Of a DNA stretch of 34,656 bases, positions 1 to 7,949 are shown in pieces (position 1 is the first letter of the stretch; every line of letters starts with the position of its first letter). The notes under the pieces were generated by a model. The model was not told the origin of the DNA. It saw only the letters and a program-made list of their open reading frames with translations, and did no database searches. The position numbers and the translations under genes are program-made. The DNA is taken from positions 1-34,656 of the forward strand of contig NZTV01000050.1 in NCBI GenBank assembly GCA_002703245.1. The letters are read 5' to 3'. This DNA comes from Microbacterium sp. (lineage in GTDB: Bacteria; Actinomycetota; Actinomycetes; Actinomycetales; Microbacteriaceae).

Positions 1-77
1 AGCAGCGTCTGATCGCCAAGGCGATCAAGAACGCGCGCGAAATGGCGCTCCTGCCTTACGCCGGCGCTGGCCGCTAA
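1..77 (+). CDS. rpsR: 30S ribosomal protein S18, 3' end (partial)
   Basis: Reading from base 3 gives 24 codons that end in a typical S18 C-terminus ([19 protein letters not shown], then a short Ala/Gly/Arg tail) and a TAA at 75-77. S18 binds the platform of the small ribosomal subunit. The gene start lies outside the window. rplI begins 10 bases after the stop, and rpsR-rplI is the usual bacterial order, so the two are almost certainly co-transcribed. Confidence 0.93.
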   Translation, partial: QRLIAKAIKNAREMALLPYAGAGR

Positions 78-87
78 GGAGTATCTG

Positions 88-540
88 ATGGCAAAGCTGA
101 TTCTCACGAGCGAGGTCTCCGGGCTGGGTAGTGCCGGTGACGTTGTCGAGGTCAAGAACGGGTACGCCCGTAACTTCCTCATTCCCCAGGGTTTCGCAGT
201 GGCATGGAGCCGCGGTGGCGAGAAGCAGATCGCGTCGATCCGCGCTGCTCGTGACGCCCGCGCGATCCACGACCACGAAGAAGCCGTGGCGCTGAAGACG
301 GCCCTCGAGGCCGCCACCGTCAAGCTGTCGGTCAAGGCCGGCGCTGAAGGTCGCCTGTTCGGTTCGGTGAAGACCACCGACGTGGCCAACGCGGTGAAGG
401 ACGCCGGCATCGGCGACCTCGACAAGCGCAAGATCCACATCACGTCGCCCATCAAGTCGGTCGGCGAGCACGAGGCCACGGTTCGTCTGCGCGACGACCT
501 GACCGCCGTGATCGCCCTCCAGGTGGTCGCCGCGAAGTAA
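88..540 (+). CDS. rplI: 50S ribosomal protein L9
   Basis: The 150-residue product is full length for L9. The N-terminal RNA-binding domain has the family signature ([19 protein letters not shown] at about residues 18-36), followed by the long connecting helix (about 42-75) and the C-terminal domain ([22 protein letters not shown] end). L9 binds 23S rRNA and helps hold the reading frame. The start is fixed by AAGGAG at 76-81, overlapping the rpsR stop. A strong terminator follows at 568-610, so this is the last gene of its operon. Confidence 0.97.
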   Translation: MAKLILTSEVSGLGSAGDVVEVKNGYARNFLIPQGFAVAWSRGGEKQIASIRAARDARAIHDHEEAVALKTALEAATVKLSVKAGAEGRLFGSVKTTDVANAVKDAGIGDLDKRKIHITSPIKSVGEHEATVRLRDDLTAVIALQVVAAK

Positions 541-567
541 GGCTGTTTCGGGCCTCGCCCGAGCACC

Positions 568-610
568 GCGGATGCCGCGGTCCCGTTTCGGGGCCGCGGC
601 ATCCGCTTTT
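568..610 (+). terminator. Rho-independent terminator after rplI
   Basis: A perfect 13 bp inverted repeat (568-580 with 594-606) extends inward by three more C-G pairs and a T-G wobble around a GTTTC loop, and is followed at once by TTTT (607-610). It ends the rpsR-rplI operon. The chaplin-like gene converges from the other side with its stop at 633, so the stem may serve both directions, although only the plus direction has a T-tract. Confidence 0.93.
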
Positions 611-632
611 CGTGCGGGTGGAGCGGTTCGGG

Positions 633-1925
633 TCAGCCGATCGACGCCCTGCGATGTGCCAGCACGAGGCCGGCGAAGAGCATCAGCAGTCCGAGACCTG
701 CCGCCCAGCCGGCGACGTCCCCGCCCGTGGCGGCGAGGATCGCCGTGGTGCCCGTCGAGGCCGGCATCGCCGACACCGAGACCGGGCTACCCGACGACGC
801 CGGGGTCACCGGAGTCGAGGGCGTGGTCGGGCCCGCCGGCGTGTCGGGATCGGTGGGCGTTCCCGGGTCGGTCGGCTCGGTCGGGTCACCGGGGACACCC
901 GGCGTCGTGGGCGACGTCGTCTCCGAGTCGCCGATCACCGAGATGGCGTTCCCCCCGATCGTGATCGGCAGTGAGATCGGCAGCAGCACCTGGGTGCCGC
1001 CGAGGATCGAGTCCGAACCTCCGATGGTGGTGTCTCCCCCGTTCGAACCGCCACCGTTGCCGGTGGTGGCGTCGGTGGACTGGCTGTCGCCGATGACGGA
1101 GATGGCGTTGCCGCCGACCGTGACGGGTGCCTCGATGGGTGCGATGACCTGGGTGCCGCCGAGGAGGCTGTCGTCTCCGTTGGTGGCGCCAGGGGTCTCG
1201 CCGCCGTGTCCCCCGCTGTTGCCGGTGGTGGCGTCGGTGGACTGGCTGTCACCGATGGCGGAGATGGCGTTGCCGCCGACCGTCACAGGCGCTTCGACCG
1301 GGACGACGACCTGCGTGCCACCGGCGACGCTGTCGTCTCCCGACGTGTTCGCAGCGGTGTCGTCTCCACTGTTGCCGTTTCCGACGGCGCCCGTGGAGGC
1401 ATCCGTCGACTCGCTGTCACCGAGGACCGAGATGGCGTTGCCGCTCACGGTGACCGGCGCCTCGACCGAGACGACACCCTGGGTGCCGCCTGCGACGCTG
1501 TCCTCCCCCGACGTGGAGGCTTCGGGTGCCGGCTCCGACGCGCCACTCGACGAGGTCTGCGCCCCGTCGGACTGACTGTCACCGGCGACGGAGATGGCGT
1601 TGCCCGACACGGTGATCGGCACCTCGACGGTGATGATCGCCTGCGACCCGGAGGCCGTGCCGTCGGTTCCGGAGGTGGAGGCCTCCGGGGCGGGAGCCGG
1701 TTCGGGTGCCGGGGTGTCGGCGCCCTCCGAGTGGGAGTCGCCGAGTACCGAGATGGCGTTTCCGCTCACCGTGACGGGCAGGTCGACGTCGACGAGGGCC
1801 TGGGTGCCCGAGAGCAGCCCGTCCTCTCCGGATGTTTCGGCGGCCTGGGCGACCCCGGCCCCGAGGAGGGAGATTCCCCCTCCGATGAGCGCGCCCCACA
1901 GGGCACGCTTGACGATGGTGTGCAT
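633..1925 (-). CDS. Six-repeat chaplin-like cell-wall-anchored protein
   Basis: The 430-residue product has a signal peptide (residues 1-28, ending AQA before AE) and six copies of a roughly 27-residue unit at about 40-66, 93-119, 147-173, 203-229, 257-283 and 310-336. Each follows the pattern GTQ.....PVTV[SG]GNAIS.[LIA]GDS.S. This matches the chaplin core (PV.V..CGN....G), but the chaplin cysteine is Ser or Gly in every copy. Ser/Gly/Thr-rich linkers separate the units. A Pro/Thr-rich stalk (about 337-395) leads to LAATG (397-401), a membrane helix (about 404-423) and HRR. LAxTG is the class E sortase signal that anchors long chaplins in Streptomyces, so attachment to peptidoglycan is inferred. 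AAGGAGT (1933-1939) is the ribosome site. The upstream surface-protein gene is probably in the same transcript. A role in surface hydrophobicity or adhesion is inference. Confidence 0.85.
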   Translation of the reverse strand: MHTIVKRALWGALIGGGISLLGAGVAQAAETSGEDGLLSGTQALVDVDLPVTVSGNAISVLGDSHSEGADTPAPEPAPAPEASTSGTDGTASGSQAIITVEVPITVSGNAISVAGDSQSDGAQTSSSGASEPAPEASTSGEDSVAGGTQGVVSVEAPVTVSGNAISVLGDSESTDASTGAVGNGNSGDDTAANTSGDDSVAGGTQVVVPVEAPVTVGGNAISAIGDSQSTDATTGNSGGHGGETPGATNGDDSLLGGTQVIAPIEAPVTVGGNAISVIGDSQSTDATTGNGGGSNGGDTTIGGSDSILGGTQVLLPISLPITIGGNAISVIGDSETTSPTTPGVPGDPTEPTDPGTPTDPDTPAGPTTPSTPVTPASSGSPVSVSAMPASTGTTAILAATGGDVAGWAAGLGLLMLFAGLVLAHRRASIG

Positions 1926-1939
1926 TTCACAGACTCCTT

Positions 1940-2020
1940 GACTGAGGTATCGACAGCACGCCGGATGGCGTGCCGGATCATCTGCCGCACGCGAGAAGGT
2001 GCGGCTCGATACCGTCAGTC
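1940..2020 (-). ncRNA. Intercistronic three-way-junction RNA structure
   Basis: In the minus-strand transcript, GACTGA-C-GGTATCGA (2020 down to 2006) pairs with TCGATACC-TCAGTC (1953 down to 1940), giving a 14 bp closing stem with one bulged C. It encloses two perfect hairpins: a 7 bp stem GCCGCAC/GTGCGGC with an 8-nt loop (2005-1984) and a 7 bp stem GCACGCC/GGCGTGC with a 4-nt loop (1973-1956). The closing stem contains the TGA stop of the upstream gene (2017-2015) and ends directly before the AAGGAGT ribosome site of the chaplin-like gene. There is no T-tract. It does not match a riboswitch I know. A role in mRNA stability, processing or translational coupling is inference. Confidence 0.55.
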
Positions 2021-3055
2021 AGGAGTCGAGTCGGTGTCGAAGACCGGCGCTCCCGGCAGCGCGTCGTCGACGTGGGAGCGGGGCGGGCCCGCGAGAAGAA
2101 GGCTGCGCCACGTGTCGCCGAGCATCCCGGCGGGCGGCTGTGCGGCGGCGGCGCCGATGGCGCTTCCGGTACCACCGGGAGCGTGGGAGGGCGCGACGTG
2201 AGGGCTCAGCAGGCGCGACCGGGCGGCGCCGACGACCGCTGCGGCCCCCATGGCCGCGGCGATCGCAGACGGCGCCCACGAGTCGTTCTGTGCCCACCAG
2301 GCGGCGCCCATGGCGGTCGCAACGCGCGCCAGGGCTGTTGCTGTACCGGGTTCGCCCACGGAAGCGCTGGCCGCGATCAGCGCCGGAACAGCCCCGGAGG
2401 GGTCCGGAACAGCCGGTGTCATGGGCACGTCGAGTTCGGGGATCACCACGACCGGCGGCGCCGGGTCGGTGGTGCCTCCGATCAGGACGGTGCCGACGGT
2501 CGTGTCGATCGCGGCGGCGGTGTCGGTGATCGTTTCGCCAAGGCCGATGCCGTCGGCGACGTCGCCGACGATCGGCACCTCGGCGACGAGCTCGACGACC
2601 GGGGTGGTGACGGCGGAGACCGGGCCGGAGCTGACGACGGATTCGACGGTCGCGGTGACCGTGCCGGCGCCGTTGTCGACGACATCGGTTGTGGTGGTCA
2701 CGGTCTGCGTCACCGTCTCGACGACGGGGGCGACGACTTCGGGAACAGCTTCGACGACGGCCGCGACGGGGGCGGGCGCCTGCTCCGCGACCGGCTCGGT
2801 GACCGTTTCGACCACGGGCGCCACGACGGTCGTGGCCGTGTCGAGCGTCGCGCCGGCGACGTCGTCGACCGCGCCCGTCGCGCCCTCGACGACCGACGTG
2901 GCCGCGCCGAGCAGGCCTGCGTCGTCGTCTTCAGCGGCGCCCGCCGACGGGGTGTGCAGAAGGATCGCGGCGGCAGCCCACAGCAGGCCGAGGCCGAGCG
3001 CGACCAGGAGGACACGCCGTGCGTGGGTCAGGGACCGTGCTACCGGTTCACGCAT
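2015..3055 (-). CDS. Secreted Val/Thr/Ala-rich protein, unknown function
   Basis: I do not recognise a family. The chosen ATG at 3055 gives 346 residues that begin with a textbook signal peptide: basic start (REPVARSLTHARR), hydrophobic core (about 16-33) and a likely cut near SAGA-AEDDD (about 40). A longer reading frame runs upstream to 3244, but those codons are Arg-rich and unlike a secreted protein. The mature region (about 45-200) is almost only Val, Thr, Ala, Pro and acidic residues, with a near-repeat of VVAPVVETVT. The C-terminal part has Ala-rich helices (about 235-285), possibly membrane-associated. A GGGGGTGA tract about 6-13 nt before the ATG may serve as ribosome site. It lies directly before the chaplin-like gene, which suggests a surface role. 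Confidence 0.7.
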   Translation of the reverse strand: MREPVARSLTHARRVLLVALGLGLLWAAAAILLHTPSAGAAEDDDAGLLGAATSVVEGATGAVDDVAGATLDTATTVVAPVVETVTEPVAEQAPAPVAAVVEAVPEVVAPVVETVTQTVTTTTDVVDNGAGTVTATVESVVSSGPVSAVTTPVVELVAEVPIVGDVADGIGLGETITDTAAAIDTTVGTVLIGGTTDPAPPVVVIPELDVPMTPAVPDPSGAVPALIAASASVGEPGTATALARVATAMGAAWWAQNDSWAPSAIAAAMGAAAVVGAARSRLLSPHVAPSHAPGGTGSAIGAAAAQPPAGMLGDTWRSLLLAGPPRSHVDDALPGAPVFDTDSTPD

Positions 3056-3215
3056 CCTCGTCACCCCCTTCGCGTCATCCCTGCTCCCCCCGGAGCGGCG
3101 TCGGTGCGTCTCGGGATGCCGCGGTGTGGCTAGGAATGTACTCCTGCAGCGCGACGGCTGTAAAGACCTTCTGCGGCGGAGCCCGGCGTGTCGCGCAGTT
3201 GCGCATGCCACAGAT

Positions 3216-3414
3216 TTGTGCACAGACGGCACCACGGTGGGCAACTCTCAACACGAACTTCAAACACATTCTCTGTCCACAGCCCGTGGATAAAGAAACC
3301 CCAGTTCAAGCCGGATAAAAAAGTTGGAACAGGCCATGGATGCTCGAGTTTTCCACAGGGGTTGTTCACACCCGTCCCCGAGTTGTTCTCACTCTGTCCA
3401 CAGAGTTATCCACA
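3216..3414. promoter_or_regulatory. Cluster of DnaA boxes upstream of dnaB
   Basis: The 570 bp gap between the divergent surface-protein gene (start 3055) and dnaB (start 3626) holds at least seven 9-mers at or near the DnaA box TT(A/G)TCCACA. One is perfect: TTATCCACA at 3406-3414. One-mismatch copies are TTGTGCACA 3216-3224, CTGTCCACA 3273-3281, TTATCCACG on the minus strand 3285-3293, TTTTCCACA 3349-3357, TTGTTCACA 3362-3370 and CTGTCCACA 3394-3402. The stretch 3240-3350 is also less G/C-rich than its surroundings. No gene is visible in 3056-3625 otherwise. A hairpin (GTGCTCCC 3512-3519 with GGGAGTAC 3530-3537, one G-T pair) is the only other structure I see there. DnaA control of dnaB or a DnaA-titration site are the likely readings. 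Confidence 0.75.
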
Positions 3415-3625
3415 GGCACTCTTGCACCGGGGAAAGGGTGTCTCTACCGTGAAGGTCTGCCCATGGGGGTGGGCGTGGAATCGTCAGCGCTGGCGACCGT
3501 GTCGGGGGTTCGTGCTCCCATCGGAACACGGGAGTACAAGCTGATCTGTTCGTCATGCCGCCCTACGCATGCGCCGTTCGGCGCACCGTGCCCGGGGTGC
3601 CGAAGTCAACCAGAAGGGGATATCC

Positions 3626-4993
3626 GTGTCGATCGCCGACATCTCACCCGACCGACTCGGTGCACCCCGCGAGAACGAGCGCACCCCGCCGCACGACTTC
3701 CTCGCCGAGCAGAGCGCCCTCGGCGGAATGCTGCTGTCGAAGGATGCCGTCGCCGACGTCATCGAGACCCTCCGTGGCACCGACTTCTACGTGCCCAAGC
3801 ACGAGCTGATCTTCGAGGCGATCCTCAGCCTGTACTCGCACGGTGAGCCGACCGACGTGGTCGCCGTCACCGACGAGCTCATCAAGACCGGTGAGCTGCA
3901 GCGCGCCGGCGGCGCGGACTACCTGCACACGCTCACCTCGATCGTGCCGACCGCCGCGAACGCCGGCTACTACGCCTCGATCGTCTCGGAGCGTGCCCTG
4001 CTGCGCCGGCTGGTCGATGCCGGCACTCGCATCGTGCAGATGGGCTATCAGGGTCAGGGTGACCCGCTGGACCTGGTCAACAACGCGCAGGCCGAGATCT
4101 ACAACGTGTCCGGCGATGACACCGCCGAGGACTATGTGCCGTTGACGATCGCGGTGGACGCGGCGGTGGAGGAGATCGAGGCCGCCCGGGGCCGGGACGG
4201 TCAGATGACCGGCATCCCGACCGGGTTCTCCGGTCTCGACCAGCTGACGAACGGCCTGCACCCCGGGCAGATGATCATCATCGCCGCCCGCCCCGCGATG
4301 GGTAAGTCAACGCTCGCGCTCGACTTCGCCCGCGCCGCGGCGATCAAGCACGACATGCCCACGATCTTCTTCTCGCTCGAAATGGGGCGAAGTGAGATCG
4401 CGATGCGTCTCATGAGCGCCGAGGGGGCGATCCCGCTGCAGTCGATGCGCAAGGGAACCCTCGACAACCGCGACTGGACGACCATCGCCGCCACCCGCGG
4501 CAAGATCAACGACGCCCCGCTCTACATCGACGACAGCCCCAACATGACGCTCGTCGAGATCCGCGCGAAGTGTCGACGGTTGAAGCAGCGGGCGGGGCTG
4601 AAGATGGTCGTCATCGACTACCTGCAGCTGATGACCAGCGGTAAGCGTGTGGAGTCGCGCCAGCAGGAGGTCAGTGAGTTCTCGCGTGCACTGAAGCTGC
4701 TCGCAAAGGAACTCGGTGTGCCGGTGATCGCGCTGTCGCAGCTGAACCGTGGTCCGGAACAGCGTCAGGACAAGAAGCCCGCCCTGAGCGACCTGCGTGA
4801 ATCCGGATCGATCGAGCAGGACGCCGACATGGTGGTGCTGCTGCACCGCGAGGCCGCCTACGAGAAGGACAGCCCCCGAGCTGGCGAAGCGGACCTGATC
4901 GTCGCCAAGCACCGAAACGGCCCCACCGACACCATCACCGTCGCCTTCCAGGGCCACTTCTCCCGCTTCACCGACATGGCCCCCGAGGTCTGA
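3626..4993 (+). CDS. dnaB: Replicative DNA helicase DnaB
   Basis: The product unwinds DNA at the replication fork as a hexamer. From the GTG at 3626 it is 455 residues, the normal length without an intein. The N-terminal domain (about 15-125) starts PHDFLAEQSALGGMLLS. The RecA-like domain has Walker A (ARPAMGKST), FFSLEM, Walker B (MVVIDYLQLM), the conserved QEVSEFSRALKLLAKEL segment and SQLNRGPEQR with the later DLRESGSIEQDAD motif. The GTG is chosen because AGAAGGGGA (3612-3620) sits 5 nt ahead. An ATG at 3569 is in frame but adds an unconserved Arg-rich stretch and lacks a ribosome site. The rpsR-rplI-dnaB order is conserved in actinobacteria, here split by the surface-protein genes. Confidence 0.97.
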   Translation: MSIADISPDRLGAPRENERTPPHDFLAEQSALGGMLLSKDAVADVIETLRGTDFYVPKHELIFEAILSLYSHGEPTDVVAVTDELIKTGELQRAGGADYLHTLTSIVPTAANAGYYASIVSERALLRRLVDAGTRIVQMGYQGQGDPLDLVNNAQAEIYNVSGDDTAEDYVPLTIAVDAAVEEIEAARGRDGQMTGIPTGFSGLDQLTNGLHPGQMIIIAARPAMGKSTLALDFARAAAIKHDMPTIFFSLEMGRSEIAMRLMSAEGAIPLQSMRKGTLDNRDWTTIAATRGKINDAPLYIDDSPNMTLVEIRAKCRRLKQRAGLKMVVIDYLQLMTSGKRVESRQQEVSEFSRALKLLAKELGVPVIALSQLNRGPEQRQDKKPALSDLRESGSIEQDADMVVLLHREAAYEKDSPRAGEADLIVAKHRNGPTDTITVAFQGHFSRFTDMAPEV

Positions 4994-5010
4994 GTCGGCG
5001 CCACGACTCA
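4991..5010 (+). terminator. Stem-loop at the dnaB stop codon
   Basis: TGAGTCG (4991-4997) and CGACTCA (5004-5010) form a perfect 7 bp stem with a 6-nt loop, and the first three bases are the dnaB stop codon. There is no T-tract, which is common for actinobacterial terminators. After it, 5011-5243 holds nothing I can assign. Confidence 0.5.
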
Positions 5011-5255
5011 TGCGCGCAAAAGCACCGGCAAGCGAGAATCCACCTGCGCGGGTCTTGTGCGATTCCGACCCCATGATGCGGTGACTTCGGAGTCTGAAGC
5101 TTGCTCCATCAAGGAACGCTCGTTAGGGCACCGGCTCTCGCGCGCTGCTGGACTGGGTTCGGGCGCGAAGCGAGGCGATCGTGGCTAGCCAGCCGAGAGG
5201 GCGGAACCGGTGGACGCCTTATCGGATCGCACCATCGACGCGTTAGTGTGCGGGC

Positions 5256-5687
5256 ATGCCAAGGCGCCGTAGGTCCGGGAGCCGCCCCTACACGATGGCC
5301 GATCAGCCAGACCGCAAGGTCGGGCCATCTCTTCGAGATGTGCCGCCACCTGCCACCCCCGTCGATAAGTGTGAGATGGTCGACCAGGGTCGCGCGGTTC
5401 GAGGAACGGCGAGACAGACGAGGAGCCAAGCGGTCCAACGCCTGAGGGCAGCACCCGGCGTTGGAACAGCGCCTGGCAGCATGGCCGAGCTGCCCAAAGG
5501 ACGCGTAGCAATGGACCGTCGAACGCGCTCGCGAGTGTTGTCGGCCATGGCGCTATTCTCCTTCCGGAGCTCACTGGAAGGTTGGCCTTGGTATCTGACA
5601 GCTACGTATTCGATCAATCGCACGTTCCAGAGGCAGCCAAGCTTCTTGAAAGGCTCGGCGCTGGGGCTGGCGATCCTTCCGACATAG
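5256..5687 (+). CDS. Possible leaderless ORF, unknown product
   Basis: This 143-codon frame is not certain to be a gene. In favour: TAGTGT (5244-5249) lies exactly 6 nt before the ATG, the leaderless-promoter spacing seen at several real genes in this window, and third-position G/C is moderately high. Against: the product is basic and low in recognisable structure (MPRRRRSGSR start), matches no family I know, and its last 100 bases overlap the DUF4209 gene in another frame. The frame of DUF4209 itself stays open upstream to about 5375 without a usable start codon, so a frameshift could have split one longer gene. If it is not coding, 4994-5587 is a gene-free stretch. Confidence 0.3.
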   Translation: MPRRRRSGSRPYTMADQPDRKVGPSLRDVPPPATPVDKCEMVDQGRAVRGTARQTRSQAVQRLRAAPGVGTAPGSMAELPKGRVAMDRRTRSRVLSAMALFSFRSSLEGWPWYLTATYSINRTFQRQPSFLKGSALGLAILPT

Positions 5688-7387
5688 CCAGCGCCTGCTA
5701 CGGCGACCCCGAGTTCGAGGCGTTGCCGCCTGCCGTCCAGGGCGAACTGACGACTCTTCTCGGATACGAACTCGACTACGACCTCAACCGGCCAGGCGCC
5801 GCACGATTGACTCCACAGTCCGAGAAGGATGGCTGGTGGGCGGTTCGTCCGCTCGATGCAACTCAAGCTGACTCCCTGCAGCTCTGGCAGTCCTTGATGA
5901 GAGCTGTCAAAGACCAGCTCGTTCTCGCTCAATTGGCCGACCTGGTCCTAACGAGCAGAGCCGACTCGAGTCCCGGCCATGCCTCAGCCACGGTTGCGTT
6001 CTACATTGCCGTTGCCGACCGCCTCACCACAGACTCTCTGCACGCGTCGATGGCCGTAGTGCGCGCGGCATCAATCGCACGAAGCCGGCGGATGATTGAG
6101 GAGTCGGACGTCTGGACTGCGGGGGTCGCATTGCTCGAGCGACTCCTTCGCGCGGCGACCGCGCCTGGTGGCCCGGCTCGAGTTCTGAAGATGCTCACGC
6201 AGCCGCCGCTCTGCTTTACGCCTTCTCCGCAGCAGCGAACCGCGGTATCGGATCTCCTGGATCTTGCGGAAAATCTATACCCGGACGCCAACGCAGCTGA
6301 TTGGATCGCAGACTGTCGCCGTCGTTGGGCGCGAAGCGACGAGGAGCGCCTGGCTGCGACCCGCCGCCAGGTCGCCCGCTACTTGGAGACAGCAGAGGAA
6401 GGGGAGGGGTTTCTCCAAATGCACTGGGCTTCGCGCGCGGCCGCGTTGGCGAAGGATCACGGTGCAAGCGAGGCTTACGAGGCCGCCATCCGAAAGATGC
6501 AGTCCATCCCCCGCGACGCGATGGGGTGGCAAACGCTCGAATCGACAGTCCCGGTGCCGACCGTCGCGATAAGAAGCTACATACGGCGTGTGGCCCGCGC
6601 AGACAGCTGGGAACAAGCTCTGGCTGGCTTCCTCGCGTCGCCATCTCCTTCGGGCTCCTATGAGTACAACAAGAAGACTGCGCTAAAGGCTGCACAGGGC
6701 AGCATTCGAGCTCTCTTCTCGAGCACCGTCTTTGGTGTGCACGGTCTACCGGAGCGAACTGGTTCCGAGTTCGACGAAGGCGAAGTCCTCCGAATGGAAC
6801 AGCTTACGCTCGGCACGCACGGGATACTGCTGAATGAAGAGTTGCGAGAGATCTGCCGCAGATTCGGCCCCCAGCCGGTAGAAGACATCGCCACGCGGCT
6901 AGCAGCAAGATTCGGCGCCGACCGAGAGTTGACGATCGAGTTCGCGACGGCGCTGAGGCTCTTCTGGGAGGAGAAGTACTCAGACTCTGCGCGAATCTTG
7001 CTCCCCCTGATCGAAGCGGGGGCTCGAGGGCTTCTGCTTCGACTCGATGAGGCGATCTACCGCGTTGAACGCGGAGACTCGCCCGGGAGATTCCCGGCCA
7101 TGGACTTCTACATCGAGAAGCTGGAGGAGTTGGGCCTTGACCCGGACTGGGTACGCGCCTTGAAGGTTGCGCTGCTATCGCCCGGATCGAACGCGCGAAA
7201 TCTGGCGGCGCATGGGTTTCGCTTTGCCTTCGGTGCCGCGGAGACTGCTGTCCTCCTTCGCCTCGCGGGCCTGTTTTGCGCGCTGCCAGTTCAGCTCGAT
7301 ACGGTCGAGCTCCGCGCGCTACTGCCGCAGCCACTTCGTGGCTCCAGAAGGACGCTGCGTCGCCGGATCGGTTGGGTCTGGCGCTAG
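5588..7387 (+). CDS. DUF4209 (HEPN-type) protein, putative defence protein
   Basis: The 599-residue product is largely alpha-helical. Near its C-terminus it carries RNLAAHG (R537 to G543), which fits the RNxxxHG signature of DUF4209 and the R-x4-H motif of HEPN ribonucleases. An RNase role is inferred from this motif only. The TTG at 5588 is chosen because GGAAGG (5576-5581) sits 6 nt ahead; a TTG at 5582 would abut the ribosome site. Codon choice is visibly less G/C-strict than in dnaB, with codons such as CTT, AGA, ATA and TCG mixed, which suggests transfer. It lies between dnaB and a recombinase remnant, next to a second HEPN protein. The segment after the motif is about 56 residues and ends in an Arg-rich tail, so the extreme C-terminus may be altered. 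Confidence 0.7.
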   Translation: MVSDSYVFDQSHVPEAAKLLERLGAGAGDPSDIASACYGDPEFEALPPAVQGELTTLLGYELDYDLNRPGAARLTPQSEKDGWWAVRPLDATQADSLQLWQSLMRAVKDQLVLAQLADLVLTSRADSSPGHASATVAFYIAVADRLTTDSLHASMAVVRAASIARSRRMIEESDVWTAGVALLERLLRAATAPGGPARVLKMLTQPPLCFTPSPQQRTAVSDLLDLAENLYPDANAADWIADCRRRWARSDEERLAATRRQVARYLETAEEGEGFLQMHWASRAAALAKDHGASEAYEAAIRKMQSIPRDAMGWQTLESTVPVPTVAIRSYIRRVARADSWEQALAGFLASPSPSGSYEYNKKTALKAAQGSIRALFSSTVFGVHGLPERTGSEFDEGEVLRMEQLTLGTHGILLNEELREICRRFGPQPVEDIATRLAARFGADRELTIEFATALRLFWEEKYSDSARILLPLIEAGARGLLLRLDEAIYRVERGDSPGRFPAMDFYIEKLEELGLDPDWVRALKVALLSPGSNARNLAAHGFRFAFGAAETAVLLRLAGLFCALPVQLDTVELRALLPQPLRGSRRTLRRRIGWVWR

Positions 7388-7570
7388 CGCGGACTGGCAC
7401 CGCTTCGGAGCGCCCCGAGTTGACGCTGGCGACGGTTGAAGACAAGGCCACAGGTACACCGCTTGCCCGTCGATGGGACCACGGTGCCCGGCACGGTCCG
7501 CATACCGAGCAGCGCCCGCATGTGGATCCGAGCGGGGTGCGGCGACGTGCCGTGGTGGGACGCTGAGCCG

Positions 7571-7774
7571 ATGGATGGAATACAGATTGGATACGCCAGG
7601 GTCTCGACCGCCGATCAAGACCTCACGCCCCAGCGTGACGCATTGCTGCGCACGGGAGTTCGCGATGCGAACGTCTACGTCGATCACGGGTTGACCGGCA
7701 CGAACCGCGCCAGGCCCGGGCTCCAGAAGCGCCGCACGGCGTTCCTCTCCACCTATGAGGCCCACCTCTTCTGA
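7571..7774 (+). pseudogene. Serine recombinase with internal deletion
   Basis: The 67 codons align with the first 51 and last 14 or so residues of the intact recombinase at 9106-9714. The N-terminus keeps the catalytic serine (S12 in YARVSTADQD), then PGLQ joins directly to KRRTAFLSTYEAHLF, which corresponds to the C-terminal RRRVAFLATCEAHIF. About 135 residues (roughly 405 bp), including the remaining active-site arginines, the long helix and most of the DNA-binding domain, are missing, yet the frame is kept. TCCAG sits at the joint here and at the matching place in the intact gene, so a short-homology deletion is plausible. The upstream GGTGGGACGCT is also shared by both copies, so this is a true paralogue. 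It is presumably inactive. Confidence 0.85.
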
Positions 7775-7949
7775 CCACTAGCCGACTCCGCCCATCCCCG
7801 TGAGGCCGACCAACCGTGGCACGTCGCGCCGATGACCGCACGGTCGCTCCTTGTGCGGGCGCAGTCCTGTGTGGGGATCACGCTGAAGTTGTCCGGCCAC
7901 ACGTTGAGCGTGGGTCACCGCCAGCGCTTTGGGACCCGGCCTCGATGCT

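Noticed and set aside
930..1800. Regular DNA repeats that could suggest a CRISPR array
   Set aside because: The period is about 160 bp and follows the protein repeat of the chaplin-like gene, with codon-level variation; no spacer structure.
1940..2020. Hammerhead ribozyme as explanation of the three-way junction
   Set aside because: The conserved core strings CTGATGA and GAAA are not present at the junction.
1206..3133. Large plus-strand ORFs opposite the two surface-protein genes
   Set aside because: Arg/Gly/Asp-rich antisense shadows with no domain; the minus-strand frames have signal peptides, repeats and a sortase signal.
3216..3414. Chromosomal origin oriC
   Set aside because: DnaA boxes are dense, but dnaA, dnaN and rpmH are not adjacent and I see no clear unwinding element.
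3626..4993. Intein in dnaB
   Set aside because: The helicase is of normal length and Walker A and later motifs are uninterrupted.
5101..5574. Other ORFs between dnaB and DUF4209 on both strands
   Set aside because: No ribosome site, leaderless box or family likeness; only the frame at 5256 has a promoter-like start.
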